From Holophagales bacterium UBA2201 (GTDB taxonomy: Bacteria > Acidobacteriota > Thermoanaerobaculia > UBA2201): DNA of 44,503 bases. This document shows positions 31,664 through 39,816 of the stretch, in pieces. A program made the position numbers and the translations under genes. Within the stretch, counting starts at the first letter, position 1. Each line of letters begins with the position of its first letter. The DNA is taken from contig DCUZ01000099.1 in assembly GCA_002327305.1 (NCBI GenBank), positions 112,533 through 157,035 on the forward strand, read 5' to 3'. Below the pieces are notes generated by a model. It searched no databases, was not told where the DNA came from, and was given only the letters and a program-made list of their open reading frames with translations.

Positions 31664-32389
31664 ATGTCAGGTCATAACAAGTGGTCCTCGATCAAGCACA
31701 AGAAGGGGAAGGCCGACGCCGCGCGCGGACGGGTCTTTTCCCGCCTCATCCGCGAGATCACCGTCGCCGCCAAGAACGGCGGGGGCGATGTCAACGGAAA
31801 CGCCCGCCTGCGCGCCGCCGTCGGCGCGGCCAAGGCGGAGAACATGCCGGCCGACAACATCACCCGCGCCATCCAGAGGGGGACGGGTGAACTGCCCGGT
31901 GCCCAGTACGAGGAGATCCAGTACGAAGGGTACGGCATCGGCGGCGTGGCCGTGATGGTCGCCACCCTCACCGACAGCCGCAACCGCACCACCTCCGAAA
32001 TCCGCCACATCTTCTCCCGCCACGGCGGCAACCTGGGAGAAAACGGGTGCGTCGCCTTCATGTTCCACAAGAAGGGGCTCATCTCCGTCCCGGCCGCGGG
32101 GGTGGAGGAGGAGAAGCTCTTCGACCTCGTCGTCAACGCCGGCGGGGACGATCTGGAGAAAGGGGACGAGGAGTTCGAGATCACCACCGCCCCCGAATCG
32201 TTCGAGCATGTGAAGGCCGCCCTGGAGGGGGCCAAGATCTCCATCGCCTCGGCCGAGATCTCGATGGTGCCGCAGAACTTCATCGGCCTGGACGCCAAGG
32301 AGGGGGACAAGGTGATGCGGCTCCTGGAGGCCCTCGAGGAGCACGACGACGTCCAGCACGTCTGGGCCAACGCCGAATTTCAGGGTTAG
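31664..32389 (+). CDS. yebC: YebC/PmpR-family regulator
   Basis: A 241-residue protein of the conserved YebC/TACO1 family. It has the invariant MSGHNKWSSIKHKKGKADAA start, RLIREITVAAKNGGGDVNGN, AKAENMPADNITRAIQRGTG and EEIQYEGYGIGGVAVMV, and the length is standard. Family members act as transcription regulators or, in more recent work, as translation factors that relieve ribosome pausing. It precedes ruvC by 6 bases, a widespread gene pair, and the two are surely co-transcribed. Confidence 0.96.
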   Translation: MSGHNKWSSIKHKKGKADAARGRVFSRLIREITVAAKNGGGDVNGNARLRAAVGAAKAENMPADNITRAIQRGTGELPGAQYEEIQYEGYGIGGVAVMVATLTDSRNRTTSEIRHIFSRHGGNLGENGCVAFMFHKKGLISVPAAGVEEEKLFDLVVNAGGDDLEKGDEEFEITTAPESFEHVKAALEGAKISIASAEISMVPQNFIGLDAKEGDKVMRLLEALEEHDDVQHVWANAEFQG

Positions 32390-32395
32390 GACACC

Positions 32396-32866
32396 GTGCT
32401 CCTCCTGGGCGTCGACCCGGGGAGCCGCCGGGTGGGCCTCGGCCTCCTGCGCGTGGAGGAACGCCGCCTAACCTTCGTCGCCGCCCACATTCTGAAATTG
32501 CAGCCCCGCCTCCTGCCGGACCGCCTCGCCGTCCTGCTGGAGAACTGGGACGCCTACCTGGCCGAATGGCGGCCCGACCTCGTGGTGTTGGAAGACCAGT
32601 ACTACGCGCAAAACGTCAAATCGCTCGTGGTCCTCTCCCGGGTCTCCGGCGCCCTGTTGGGCCATGCCCGGTGGCGGGGCTACCCGGTCGAGGCCTATCC
32701 CCCGGCGGTCATCAAGAAGACCGTCACCGGGACCGGGCAGGCGACGAAGGAGCAGGTGGAGTACATGGTCAAGCGCCGCCTGGGCCTCGCCGGAGACGCC
32801 CCGGCCGACGCCCTCGACGCCCTCGCCGCGGCGCTCTGTCACGCCCACGCCGCCGGGCTCTGTTGA
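32396..32866 (+). CDS. ruvC: Holliday-junction resolvase RuvC
   Basis: A 156-residue endonuclease that cleaves four-way junctions with RuvAB. The acidic active-site residues are Asp7 (LGVDPGSRRVGLGL), Glu66 (VVLEDQYYAQN) and Asp138/Asp141 (PADALDALAAALCHA). The start is a GTG at 32396, six bases after yebC; no ATG fits the conserved N-terminus. ruvA and ruvB, often next, are not in the window. A hairpin (32869-32907) follows. Confidence 0.94.
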   Translation: MLLLGVDPGSRRVGLGLLRVEERRLTFVAAHILKLQPRLLPDRLAVLLENWDAYLAEWRPDLVVLEDQYYAQNVKSLVVLSRVSGALLGHARWRGYPVEAYPPAVIKKTVTGTGQATKEQVEYMVKRRLGLAGDAPADALDALAAALCHAHAAGLC

Positions 32867-32868
32867 CG

Positions 32869-32938
32869 CCGCCTGCCGCCCCTCGCCTTCAGCCTGACGG
32901 CGGGCGGGGCCGGGCGGCGCACGGTCCGTTTTTCCGTG
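32869..32938 (+). terminator. Possible terminator after ruvC
   Basis: CCGCCTGCCG pairs with CGGCGGGCGG (32869-32878 with 32898-32907). It is followed by a second small hairpin CACGG-TCCGTTTTT-CCGTG (32920-32938) containing a T5 run. Confidence 0.35.
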
Positions 32939-32941
32939 TGC

Positions 32942-32947
32942 TACAAT
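32942..32947 (+). promoter_or_regulatory. -10 box of the beta-helix protein
   Basis: TACAAT, 20 bases before ATG 32968. The leader contains AAGGAGG, a strong ribosome site. Confidence 0.45.
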
Positions 32948-32967
32948 TCGGATCAAGGAGGGCTGCC

Positions 32968-35900
32968 ATGCGCATCCTCATTCCCGTCCTGATCCTTCTG
33001 TGGTCCGGGTTCTCCCCGCTCTGCGCGGCCACCTACCACATCCGCCTCGACGGCGGGACCGCCGAGCAGTGCACGGGCCTGGCCGACGCCCCCTACCCCG
33101 GCGCCGGCGGGGCCCAGCCGTGCGCCTGGGCCCACCCCTTCTGGGCCCTCGACGGGGAGGGGGCGTGGAAGATTTCCGGCGGAGACACCCTGCTCATCAG
33201 CCCCGGCTCCTTCCGGATGGGCTTCGGCGCTCCCAATACGGCGTGGTGCGACGCGGGGGGGGCTTTCGTCTGTGTTCTGCCCCCCCTTCCCTCCGGACCC
33301 TCGGCGTCGGTCCCCACCCGCCTCCTCGGCGCCGGTTGGGACGCGGGTTGTCCGAACGTTCCCGAGCTGTGGGGGACCGAGAGGTCCGACTGGGTGGTGA
33401 ATCTGGCCGGCACCCGGAACGCGGTGGTGGGATGCCTGGAGATCACCGACCACTCCTCCTGCGTCGAATTCCACGCGGAGCCGGCGGCGGCCTGCGAGCG
33501 CGACGCCCCCCCGTTCGGTGATTGGGCCTCGGTGGGGCTCTACGCCGAGGACGCCTCCAACATCGTCCTGCGGGACCTCGACATCCACGGCCTGGCCAAC
33601 GCCTGCGTCTGGGCGGGCCGCTTGACCGACTGGTCCGTGGAGAGGGTCCGGACGGCCGGGTGCGGCTGGGCCGGATGGAACGGGGACGTGGGGGAGGACT
33701 CCTCCAACGGCGGCACCCTGGCCTTCAAAGGCTGGACCGTCGAGTGGAACGGGTGCACGGAGACCTGGCCGGGGGAACAGCCCGACCATTGCTGGGCCCA
33801 GCTCGCCGGAGGGTATGGCGATGGAGCGGGGTTCGCCCGCACCGGCGGCCATTGGATCATCGAGGACAGTGTCTTCCGGAACAACACCTCGGACGGCCTG
33901 GACCTCCTCTACGTCGGGGTGGACCACCCGGGCACGATGGTGGAGATCCGCGACACCGCGGCCTACGGGAACGCCGGGAACCAGATGAAGGTGGGGGGCG
34001 ACTCCACCCTCACCAACGTCCTCGCCGTGGGAAACTGCGGCTATTTTCACGGCCAGTCCTTCGCCGGGGCGATGGGGGGGGCGGACGACGGCGACCATTG
34101 CCGGGCGGGGGGGGCGGCCCTCTCCATCAACCTGGGGCAGGGCGACACCTCCACGGTGATGAACGCCACCGTCACCGGCCAGGGATGGGCGATGATCGAA
34201 GCGCAGTGCCAGACGCTCGATTTTCCCGACCAGCCCCCCTGCGACGGCGATGAATCGGTGAAGGTGACCAACGGCGTCTTTCACGGCCACGAGATCTTCG
34301 GGCGGGAGGACGGGCGGCTGGCCGACTTCATCGGCGACGACGACCCTGCCGGATTCGTGGCGGGGAGCACCGACTACAACATCCTCCACAACCTCCAGAA
34401 CCACCTGCCGGCGGGCCCCCACGATCTCGCGGCGGACCCCCTGCTGGTGAATCCCGCCCTCGCCGCCTTCGACGGCCATTTGAAGGCCGGGAGCCCCGCC
34501 ATCGATTCCGGGACGCCGCTGGGGGCCCCGGGAGCCGACCTGGACGGACGGACGCGTCCCCAGGGGGCCGGCGTGGACCGGGGGGCCTATGAATTTCAGG
34601 GCGGCGCGGAGGGGCAACGCTGGTTCATCCCCGCCGCGGCCCGCATCACGGGGGCGGCGGGGTCCAACTGGGTGGGCGATTTGACGGTCTTCAATCCCGA
34701 CATCACGGAGGGGGGGACGGTCGCGTTTCACTACACCCCGTCCGGCCAGGACGGGACGGCGACGCCCTATGTCCACGGGGTCACCCTCGAAGGGGGACAG
34801 GCCGCCTTCGAATCGAATGTGCTGGAGCGCTGGTTCGGCCTTTACGGCAGCGCGGGTTCGCTGAGGTTGGAGAGCCGCCTCCCGGTCCTTCTCGCCACGT
34901 CCCGCATCTACAACGACCAGGGGACGGCGGGGACCTTCGGGCAGTCCGTCCCCGGGTTTAGGGAGGCGGAGGCGATCACCTCGGCGGAGAAGGGGTACCT
35001 CCTGGGGTTGGTCCAGGGGGAGAGGGCCCGCACCAACATCGGGCTGGCGGAGGCCTCGGGGACCGGGACGACCGTGAAACTGGCCTTCTTTTCGAGGAGC
35101 GGGGACTGGCTCGGCTCGACCACGCTGACTGTGCCGCCCTATTCATGGATCCAGAAGAATCTCGCCGAACTGGGGCAGGCCTCCGCAGACGAACTGTACG
35201 CGACGGTGTCCGTTTCCGGTCCGGGGGCGGTCTTCGCCTACGCCTCCATGGCCGACTGGGCCACCAGCGACGCCGTCTTCGTCCCGGCCCGGCGGGCCTC
35301 CGAGGCGCTCCAGCAGACCCTCCAGCTCTTTCCCGTCGTGGCCCGCACCGAGGGGGCCTTCGACACCCACTGGCGCACCGACCTGAGGCTCCTCAACCCC
35401 GGGGCTCAGGCGCAGGGGGTCACCCTGACCCTTACCCTGCCCGGAGGGGCGCACACCGCGGAGCTCATCCTTCCCGCGGCAAGCATGCGGGCCATCCACG
35501 ACGTCGTCGGGTCGCTCTTTCCCCAAATCACCCAGAATGTCTCCGGAGGCCTGCGGGTCCAGTCGTCCCGGGGCCTCCTCCTGGCGGGCCGCGTCTACAA
35601 CGACCAGGGGGAGGAGGGGACCTACGGACAGTTCCTCCCCGGCGCGGCGGCCGCCGACATGCTGGCCGTCGGGGAGGAGGGGCACCTCCTCCACCTGGCC
35701 CACACCGATGCGTTCCGCTGCAACGTGGGGTTCACCGATTTCTCCGGGGCCGGGGCGAAGGTCCAGGTCGGCCTCCTCTCCCTCGACGGCGCGCTCCTGA
35801 AGGCCGAAACCTGGGACGTGGGGCCGAACCGCAACCTCCAGGTGGACCGCATCTTCGAACAGTTGGGCGTGCAAGGACAGCACCCGGCGGCCCGGGCGAC

Positions 35901-36000
35901 CGTCCGGGTGCTCTCGGGCGGACCCGTGTACGCCTACGCCTCCGTGGCGGACAACGCCACGGGCGACGCCATCTTCATCCCGGCGCGCAAGGTGCCGTAG
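32968..36000 (+). CDS. Secreted right-handed beta-helix protein with duplicated C-terminal domain
   Basis: A 1010-residue exported protein. Signal peptide MRILIPVLILLWSGFSPLCA. Residues about 40-500 have the parallel beta-helix style: short strands and turns with many Asn and Gly (NIVLRDLDIHGLANACVW, WIIEDSVFRNNTSDGLDLLY, MVEIRDTAAYGNAGNQMKVG), ending in SPAIDSGTPLGAPGADLDGR and DRGAYEFQG, the usual end of polymorphic outer-membrane/beta-helix modules. Two related domains follow, from about 550 (WFIPAAARITGAAGSNWVGD) and from about 785 (LFPVVARTEGAFDTHWRTDL). Each contains an IYNDQG or VYNDQG turn and ends VFVPAR or IFIPAR. Such domains are frequent on secreted proteins of Acidobacteriota. 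No catalytic residues were recognised; surface or matrix function is likely. The stop codon is the first TAG of a heptamer array. Confidence 0.8.
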   Translation: MRILIPVLILLWSGFSPLCAATYHIRLDGGTAEQCTGLADAPYPGAGGAQPCAWAHPFWALDGEGAWKISGGDTLLISPGSFRMGFGAPNTAWCDAGGAFVCVLPPLPSGPSASVPTRLLGAGWDAGCPNVPELWGTERSDWVVNLAGTRNAVVGCLEITDHSSCVEFHAEPAAACERDAPPFGDWASVGLYAEDASNIVLRDLDIHGLANACVWAGRLTDWSVERVRTAGCGWAGWNGDVGEDSSNGGTLAFKGWTVEWNGCTETWPGEQPDHCWAQLAGGYGDGAGFARTGGHWIIEDSVFRNNTSDGLDLLYVGVDHPGTMVEIRDTAAYGNAGNQMKVGGDSTLTNVLAVGNCGYFHGQSFAGAMGGADDGDHCRAGGAALSINLGQGDTSTVMNATVTGQGWAMIEAQCQTLDFPDQPPCDGDESVKVTNGVFHGHEIFGREDGRLADFIGDDDPAGFVAGSTDYNILHNLQNHLPAGPHDLAADPLLVNPALAAFDGHLKAGSPAIDSGTPLGAPGADLDGRTRPQGAGVDRGAYEFQGGAEGQRWFIPAAARITGAAGSNWVGDLTVFNPDITEGGTVAFHYTPSGQDGTATPYVHGVTLEGGQAAFESNVLERWFGLYGSAGSLRLESRLPVLLATSRIYNDQGTAGTFGQSVPGFREAEAITSAEKGYLLGLVQGERARTNIGLAEASGTGTTVKLAFFSRSGDWLGSTTLTVPPYSWIQKNLAELGQASADELYATVSVSGPGAVFAYASMADWATSDAVFVPARRASEALQQTLQLFPVVARTEGAFDTHWRTDLRLLNPGAQAQGVTLTLTLPGGAHTAELILPAASMRAIHDVVGSLFPQITQNVSGGLRVQSSRGLLLAGRVYNDQGEEGTYGQFLPGAAAADMLAVGEEGHLLHLAHTDAFRCNVGFTDFSGAGAKVQVGLLSLDGALLKAETWDVGPNRNLQVDRIFEQLGVQGQHPAARATVRVLSGGPVYAYASVADNATGDAIFIPARKVP

Positions 36001-36105
36001 ACCGTAGACCGTAGACCGTAGACCGTAGACCGTAGTCCGTAGACCGTAGTCCGTAGTCCGTAGTCCGTAGACCGTAGACCGTAGACCGTAGACCGTAGAC
36101 CGTAA
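36001..36105. repeat. Regular heptamer array (ACCGTAG), 15 units
   Basis: Fourteen perfect-length units ACCGTAG or TCCGTAG plus one ACCGTAA run without spacers. The array starts at the stop codon of the beta-helix gene, whose GCCGTAG is itself unit-like. Four units carry T instead of A at the first position. I see nothing further in 36106-36165. Confidence 0.95.
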
Positions 36106-36165
36106 GCCGCGGACGGCGGCGCGCTCCCGCTTTCAATGGGTCGCGGCGCGCGCTGCGGCAAGGGT

Positions 36166-38304
36166 TCAAAACGAATCCATCAGCAGGCCCGCCAGGCTGC
36201 GGGTCCACCCCACCAGGATAGGTTCCGTGAGGTTGTGGGAGCGGGCGAAGTCGGCTTCGAAGAGCTCGGCGCGCACCATCTCGACCAGCGCCGGGTCCGA
36301 GGTGGCCAGGTCGATCTCCTGGTTGAACCGGAAACTGAGGTTGTTGAAATTCGCCGAGCCCAGGCAGGCCCAGCCGTCGGCGACGAGCGCCTTGACGTGC
36401 GTCATGCCGGGATAGAGATAGACGCGGACGCCGTGGGCCAGGAGGTAGTTGGCCCGGTCGATGTTGGTCTCGTCCGTGTCGAGGAAATCGGTGACCGAGG
36501 GGAAGACCACCCTCGTGTCCACGCCGCGCCCCCGCGCCCGGGCCAGCGCCGCCGTCACCTCGTGGTCCACCAGGTAGGGGTTCTCCAGGTAGACGACGCG
36601 CCGGGCCCGTTCGATGGCCTCCAGCACCGCCTGACGGATCTCCTTGGCGCCGGTCCGGGTGTAGAGGCGCCGCAGGCGGGGAAGGCCGGTGCAGTCGCCC
36701 GCGCGGGGCCGCTTCCCGAACAGGGTCGCGGAGCCGTAGGCCAGGTCGCCCAGGGGGCCCGCGTGGGCCCAGGCGAGGGCGAAGTCCCGCTCCAGGGCGG
36801 CCACCACGGGGCCGCGCGCCTCCAGCATCAGGTCGTGCCACTCATGGCGGTACTCCCGCCCGATGTTCATCCCGCCGAGATAGGCCCACTCCCCGTCCAC
36901 GAGGAAGAGTTTGGAGTGTTCGGCGGAGAACCAGGGGTTGAGGAAGAGGCGGACCTTTACCCGGGAGTCCTTCTTCAGATGGCCCGCGATGGTCGTCGGC
37001 GGCTCGAACCCCTCCGCGACGGGGGTGGTGGCCTGCGTGTTGCCGGAGGCGTTGGAACTCATCCGGTCCAGGACCACCTTCACCTCCACCTCCTTCGACC
37101 GTTCCCGCAGGATGTCCGCCACCTCCACCGCCACGTCGTCCCGGTCGAAGATGCCCACCAGGAGGTGGATGCTCTTGCGCGCCCCCCTCAGCCGCTCGGC
37201 GAAGGCGGGGAAGAAGTCCTCGCCTCCGATCAGGAGGCGGAAGGTGCCGCAGTCGGCCGCGCGGCCGGTGATCCGGTCGAGGCGCGCCTCCCAGGCGGCG
37301 GGGTCCATGGGGGGGCCGGCGTACAGCGGCGGCGGGGCGTCGGGGAGGTCGGGCATCCCCAGGGCGAACGGGTAGGTGATCCCCTGGACGAGGACGTTGA
37401 GGAGGCGGCCCAGGGAGGAGATGGGATTCTTGAGCAGGGCCAGGACATGGCTTTCGAAGAGGAGGGAGGCGCCCGACCGGGCGGAGGAGAGGATGCCGGG
37501 CCCCTTCCCGGTCTTGGTCAGGGTCCGGGGGGCGAAGAGAAGCACCCCTTCCCGGCGGTCCCGGTCCAGGAGAACGAAGGGGACCAGCCCCTCCGGCCGC
37601 AGATCGGCGAGGGCGAAAAGCCGCAGAGGGGGGCCACCGGCGGCCATCTCCTCCTCCAAGAGGGCGGTCATGGCGTTGGCGAGGTCGCGGTGGGTGACCT
37701 TGACGACGGGATGGGGCGGCGCCTCCCCCGGCGCCGCCTTGCGAAGGGTTCCGTCCTCCTCCCTGACCAGGACCGCCTCGCGCCCTCCCAGGCGGAAGAG
37801 GGCGGCTCCCCCGGGGGAGGCGGGCACGAGGCGCTCGGCCGCGGAGCGGGCCATGTTGACCCACGCATCCTTTCCGAAGATCTCGGCCTCGCGCCAGGCG
37901 CGCGCGGTCCGTTCCAGGTTGGGAGGGGTCGGGTCCACCTTCAGTTCGGCCAACCGGTAGGCGTAGACCCTCCCGCCGCTCCCCAACCGCGACCATTCGG
38001 CCTTGAACGTCCGCGCCCGGTCCCCGGTCCCGGCAAAGATCCGGATGTCGTTCCCCTTGACGAAGGCCCGCACGGGGGCGCCGGGGCCCGTCTCCCGAAG
38101 CGCCTGGACGGTGTGGTAATCGCGGCCCGTGGCGCAGGCCGTCAGCGCCAGCAGGGCCGCGAGAACGCCCCCGCGGCGCCGCCATCGTGCCCGGGCCGGG
38201 GCGGAGCCCGCCTGGCGACGGCGTTCCAAGTTCCAGGTTCCAGGTTGAGGGTTCCGCCCTTGCCGCCCTTGGGAACCGGCATTTGAAACTTGAAGCCGCT
38301 CCAT
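36166..38304 (-). CDS. Phospholipase-D-family lipoprotein (cardiolipin-synthase-like)
   Basis: A 712-residue protein from ATG 38304, which lies two bases after the aminotransferase stop (TGATCATG). Its second half has two HKD motifs: HSKLFLVDGEWAYLGG (about residue 465) and HVKALVADGWACLGSANFNN (about 635), each followed by a Gly/Asn turn as in phospholipase D and cardiolipin synthases. A lipoprotein signal, GVLAALLALTAC, occurs unusually late, around residue 50. The preceding residues (GRNPQPGTWNLERRRQ) are encoded by a heptamer run, so the true start may be the TTG at 38229. The long middle region (about 60-330) is a novel beta-rich domain with no recognised family. Envelope phospholipid synthesis or turnover is inferred. 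Confidence 0.78.
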   Translation of the reverse strand: MERLQVSNAGSQGRQGRNPQPGTWNLERRRQAGSAPARARWRRRGGVLAALLALTACATGRDYHTVQALRETGPGAPVRAFVKGNDIRIFAGTGDRARTFKAEWSRLGSGGRVYAYRLAELKVDPTPPNLERTARAWREAEIFGKDAWVNMARSAAERLVPASPGGAALFRLGGREAVLVREEDGTLRKAAPGEAPPHPVVKVTHRDLANAMTALLEEEMAAGGPPLRLFALADLRPEGLVPFVLLDRDRREGVLLFAPRTLTKTGKGPGILSSARSGASLLFESHVLALLKNPISSLGRLLNVLVQGITYPFALGMPDLPDAPPPLYAGPPMDPAAWEARLDRITGRAADCGTFRLLIGGEDFFPAFAERLRGARKSIHLLVGIFDRDDVAVEVADILRERSKEVEVKVVLDRMSSNASGNTQATTPVAEGFEPPTTIAGHLKKDSRVKVRLFLNPWFSAEHSKLFLVDGEWAYLGGMNIGREYRHEWHDLMLEARGPVVAALERDFALAWAHAGPLGDLAYGSATLFGKRPRAGDCTGLPRLRRLYTRTGAKEIRQAVLEAIERARRVVYLENPYLVDHEVTAALARARGRGVDTRVVFPSVTDFLDTDETNIDRANYLLAHGVRVYLYPGMTHVKALVADGWACLGSANFNNLSFRFNQEIDLATSDPALVEMVRAELFEADFARSHNLTEPILVGWTRSLAGLLMDSF
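38221..38300. repeat. Heptamer runs in the 5' part of the PLD gene
   Basis: Units GTTCCAA, GTTCCAG, GTTCCAG, GTTGAGG, GTTCCGC (38223-38257), then after a C/G-rich gap TTTGAAA, CTTGAAG near 38283-38296. They are translated into the extended N-terminus of the lipoprotein. Confidence 0.6.
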
Positions 38305-38306
38305 GA

Positions 38307-39179
38307 TCACTGGAGCAGTCGCCTCCGCTCGTCCGCCCATGCCTCGACCGCCTCCGCCTCCGCCCGCTCGAAGGCGCGGAGGAGCCGGCGGGTGAGGGGG
38401 CCCATCCGGCGGGAGATCCGGGTTCCGTCCACCGTGAAGACCGGCATCACCCCGGTCAGCGTCCCGGAAACGAACGCTTCGTCCCAGGTCGTCATCTCGG
38501 CCAGGCGCGGCGCGCGCTCGGACCAGCGGATCCTCTCCTCCCGGGCGATGCCTTTCAGCAGGGTGCGCGTCACCCCCTTGAGGATGGATCCGCCCAAGGG
38601 GTGGGTGAAGACGGTGCCGTCCCTGACGGCATAGAAGTTGGTGCTTCCCGCCTCGGTGAACCGGCCACGGGCGTCGTGGAACACCACCTCGTCGGCCCCG
38701 CGGTCGCGGGCTTCCATCTTGCACAGGATGGCTCCCATCAGCGAGGTGGCCTTGATGTCGCACCGGCTCCAGCGGATGTCGCGGACGGCGTGGAGGGCGT
38801 AGCCCTTTTCACGCTCCGAGGGCGTGTGGAAATGATAATCCTGGAGGAACAGCATGACCGTGGGCTTCAGGCCCGCGGGGGGGAGGTGGCTCCGGGGGTG
38901 GGCGCCCCGGGAGACCTCCAGGTAGAGGGAACCGCTCTTCCCTTTCTGGGCATCCAGATAGCTTAGGACCTGCCTCGCCAGGCGGGGGGGCGCGGGAATC
39001 CGCGCCTCCCGCAGGGAGTTGTCCAACCGGACCAGATGGTGCCGGAAGAAGAGCGGAACCCCGCGGTCCACCTTGATCACCTCGTAGACCGCGTCCCCGA
39101 AGAGGAAGCCCCGGTCCATGGCCGAAACCGCGGCCTCCCGCGCGGGGACGATCTTTCCGTTGACATAAACGAGCGGCAT
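38307..39179 (-). CDS. Class IV aminotransferase (D-alanine transaminase / branched-chain type)
   Basis: A 290-residue PLP enzyme of fold type IV. Key stretches: MPLVYVNGKIVPAREA, DRGFLFGDAVYEVIKV, the PLP lysine in CDIKATSLMGAIL, EAGSTNFYAV and SGTLTGVMPV. The RHHLVRLDNSLRE motif and overall length fit D-amino-acid transaminases, but the branched-chain or aminodeoxychorismate-lyase branches cannot be excluded. ATG 39179 is preferred: a TATAAT box ends 7 bases upstream, so transcription would start at this codon; ATG 39188 overlaps the -10 box. The PLD lipoprotein gene follows two bases after its stop. Confidence 0.85.
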   Translation of the reverse strand: MPLVYVNGKIVPAREAAVSAMDRGFLFGDAVYEVIKVDRGVPLFFRHHLVRLDNSLREARIPAPPRLARQVLSYLDAQKGKSGSLYLEVSRGAHPRSHLPPAGLKPTVMLFLQDYHFHTPSEREKGYALHAVRDIRWSRCDIKATSLMGAILCKMEARDRGADEVVFHDARGRFTEAGSTNFYAVRDGTVFTHPLGGSILKGVTRTLLKGIAREERIRWSERAPRLAEMTTWDEAFVSGTLTGVMPVFTVDGTRISRRMGPLTRRLLRAFERAEAEAVEAWADERRRLLQ

Positions 39180-39186
39180 GGAACTC

Positions 39187-39192
39187 ATTATA
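39187..39192 (-). promoter_or_regulatory. -10 box of the aminotransferase-PLD operon, leaderless
   Basis: TATAAT on the minus strand; seven bases (GAGTTCC) separate it from ATG 39179. No Shine-Dalgarno sequence. Confidence 0.55.
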
Positions 39193-39294
39193 AATCACTT
39201 CGGAGAAGGGCGTTCGGAAAGTGACGGCTGCGACCTGCCGGGTGGGCGGGGGCATTGACCAGGTCCTCCGCCTGCGGCTTCATTCCCCACCCAC

Positions 39295-39680
39295 GGCCTG
39301 CGGCCATCGGCCGCCTCCCATCATCCAAGCCGCAGGGGTGGGGGTGCCCCTCCTCGAGAAGGAGGGGTAGGGGAGATTTGGGAGGGGGGAGCCAAGCGAA
39401 ACAAAATCCCCCTCGATCCCCCCTTAAAAGGGGGGACGGCCCCGCCCTCCCGGCGTCATGGCGGGCTCCTCCCCGGATGCGGGCTGCGGTCTGCGGCCAT
39501 CTGCCGCCTCTCATCATCCGAGCCGCAGGGGTGGGGGTGCCCCTCCTTGATAAGGAGGGGTAGGGGAGATTTGGGAGGGGGGAGCCAAGCGAAACAAAAT
39601 CCCCCTCGATCCCCCCTTAAAAGGGGGGACGGCCCCGCCCTCCCGGCGTCACGGCGGGTTCCTCCCCGGATGTGGCCTGC
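39295..39680. repeat. 193-base tandem duplication upstream of nifJ
   Basis: Copies 39295-39487 and 39488-39680 have a constant 193-base offset and differ at few positions. Each holds the hairpin CCCCTCCT...AGGAGGGG, a purine-rich TAGGGGAGATTTGGGAGG, then AAACAAAATCCCCCTCGATC and the hairpin CCCCCCTTAAAAGGGGGG. This kind of CCCTCC/GGGGGA repeat is widely dispersed in bacteria. No gene is seen in 39193-39816. Confidence 0.9.
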
Positions 39681-39746
39681 AGAGTCGGCCCCACATTCCC
39701 CAACGAAGTTCACGCCGAGCGGGAGGGTGGGGGCGCTGAACCTTAT

Positions 39747-39777
39747 TTGTGATTTTTCCCACAATAAAGGGTATAAT
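39747..39777 (+). promoter_or_regulatory. nifJ promoter with Rex-like operator
   Basis: TATAAT at 39772-39777 with TTGTGA (39747-39752) as a possible -35 at 19-base spacing. The -35 region is an 18-base imperfect palindrome, TTGTGATTTTTCCCACAA (39747-39764). Its ends fit the TTGTGAA-N4-TTCACAA operator of the NADH-responsive repressor Rex; the inner TGTGA-N6-CCACA also resembles a CRP/FNR-family site. The leader contains AAGGAGG before ATG 39817. Confidence 0.5.
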
Positions 39778-39816
39778 AAGCGGTTCTTTTCCATCAATCC
39801 CTCAAGGAGGCACCGT

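Noticed and set aside
36001..36105. CRISPR array
   Set aside because: Units are 7 bases long and contiguous, with no unique spacers and no cas genes nearby.
36160..36180. tRNA T-arm (GGTTCAAAACGAATCC)
   Set aside because: No acceptor or anticodon arms fit around it, and the bases encode the C-terminus of the PLD protein.
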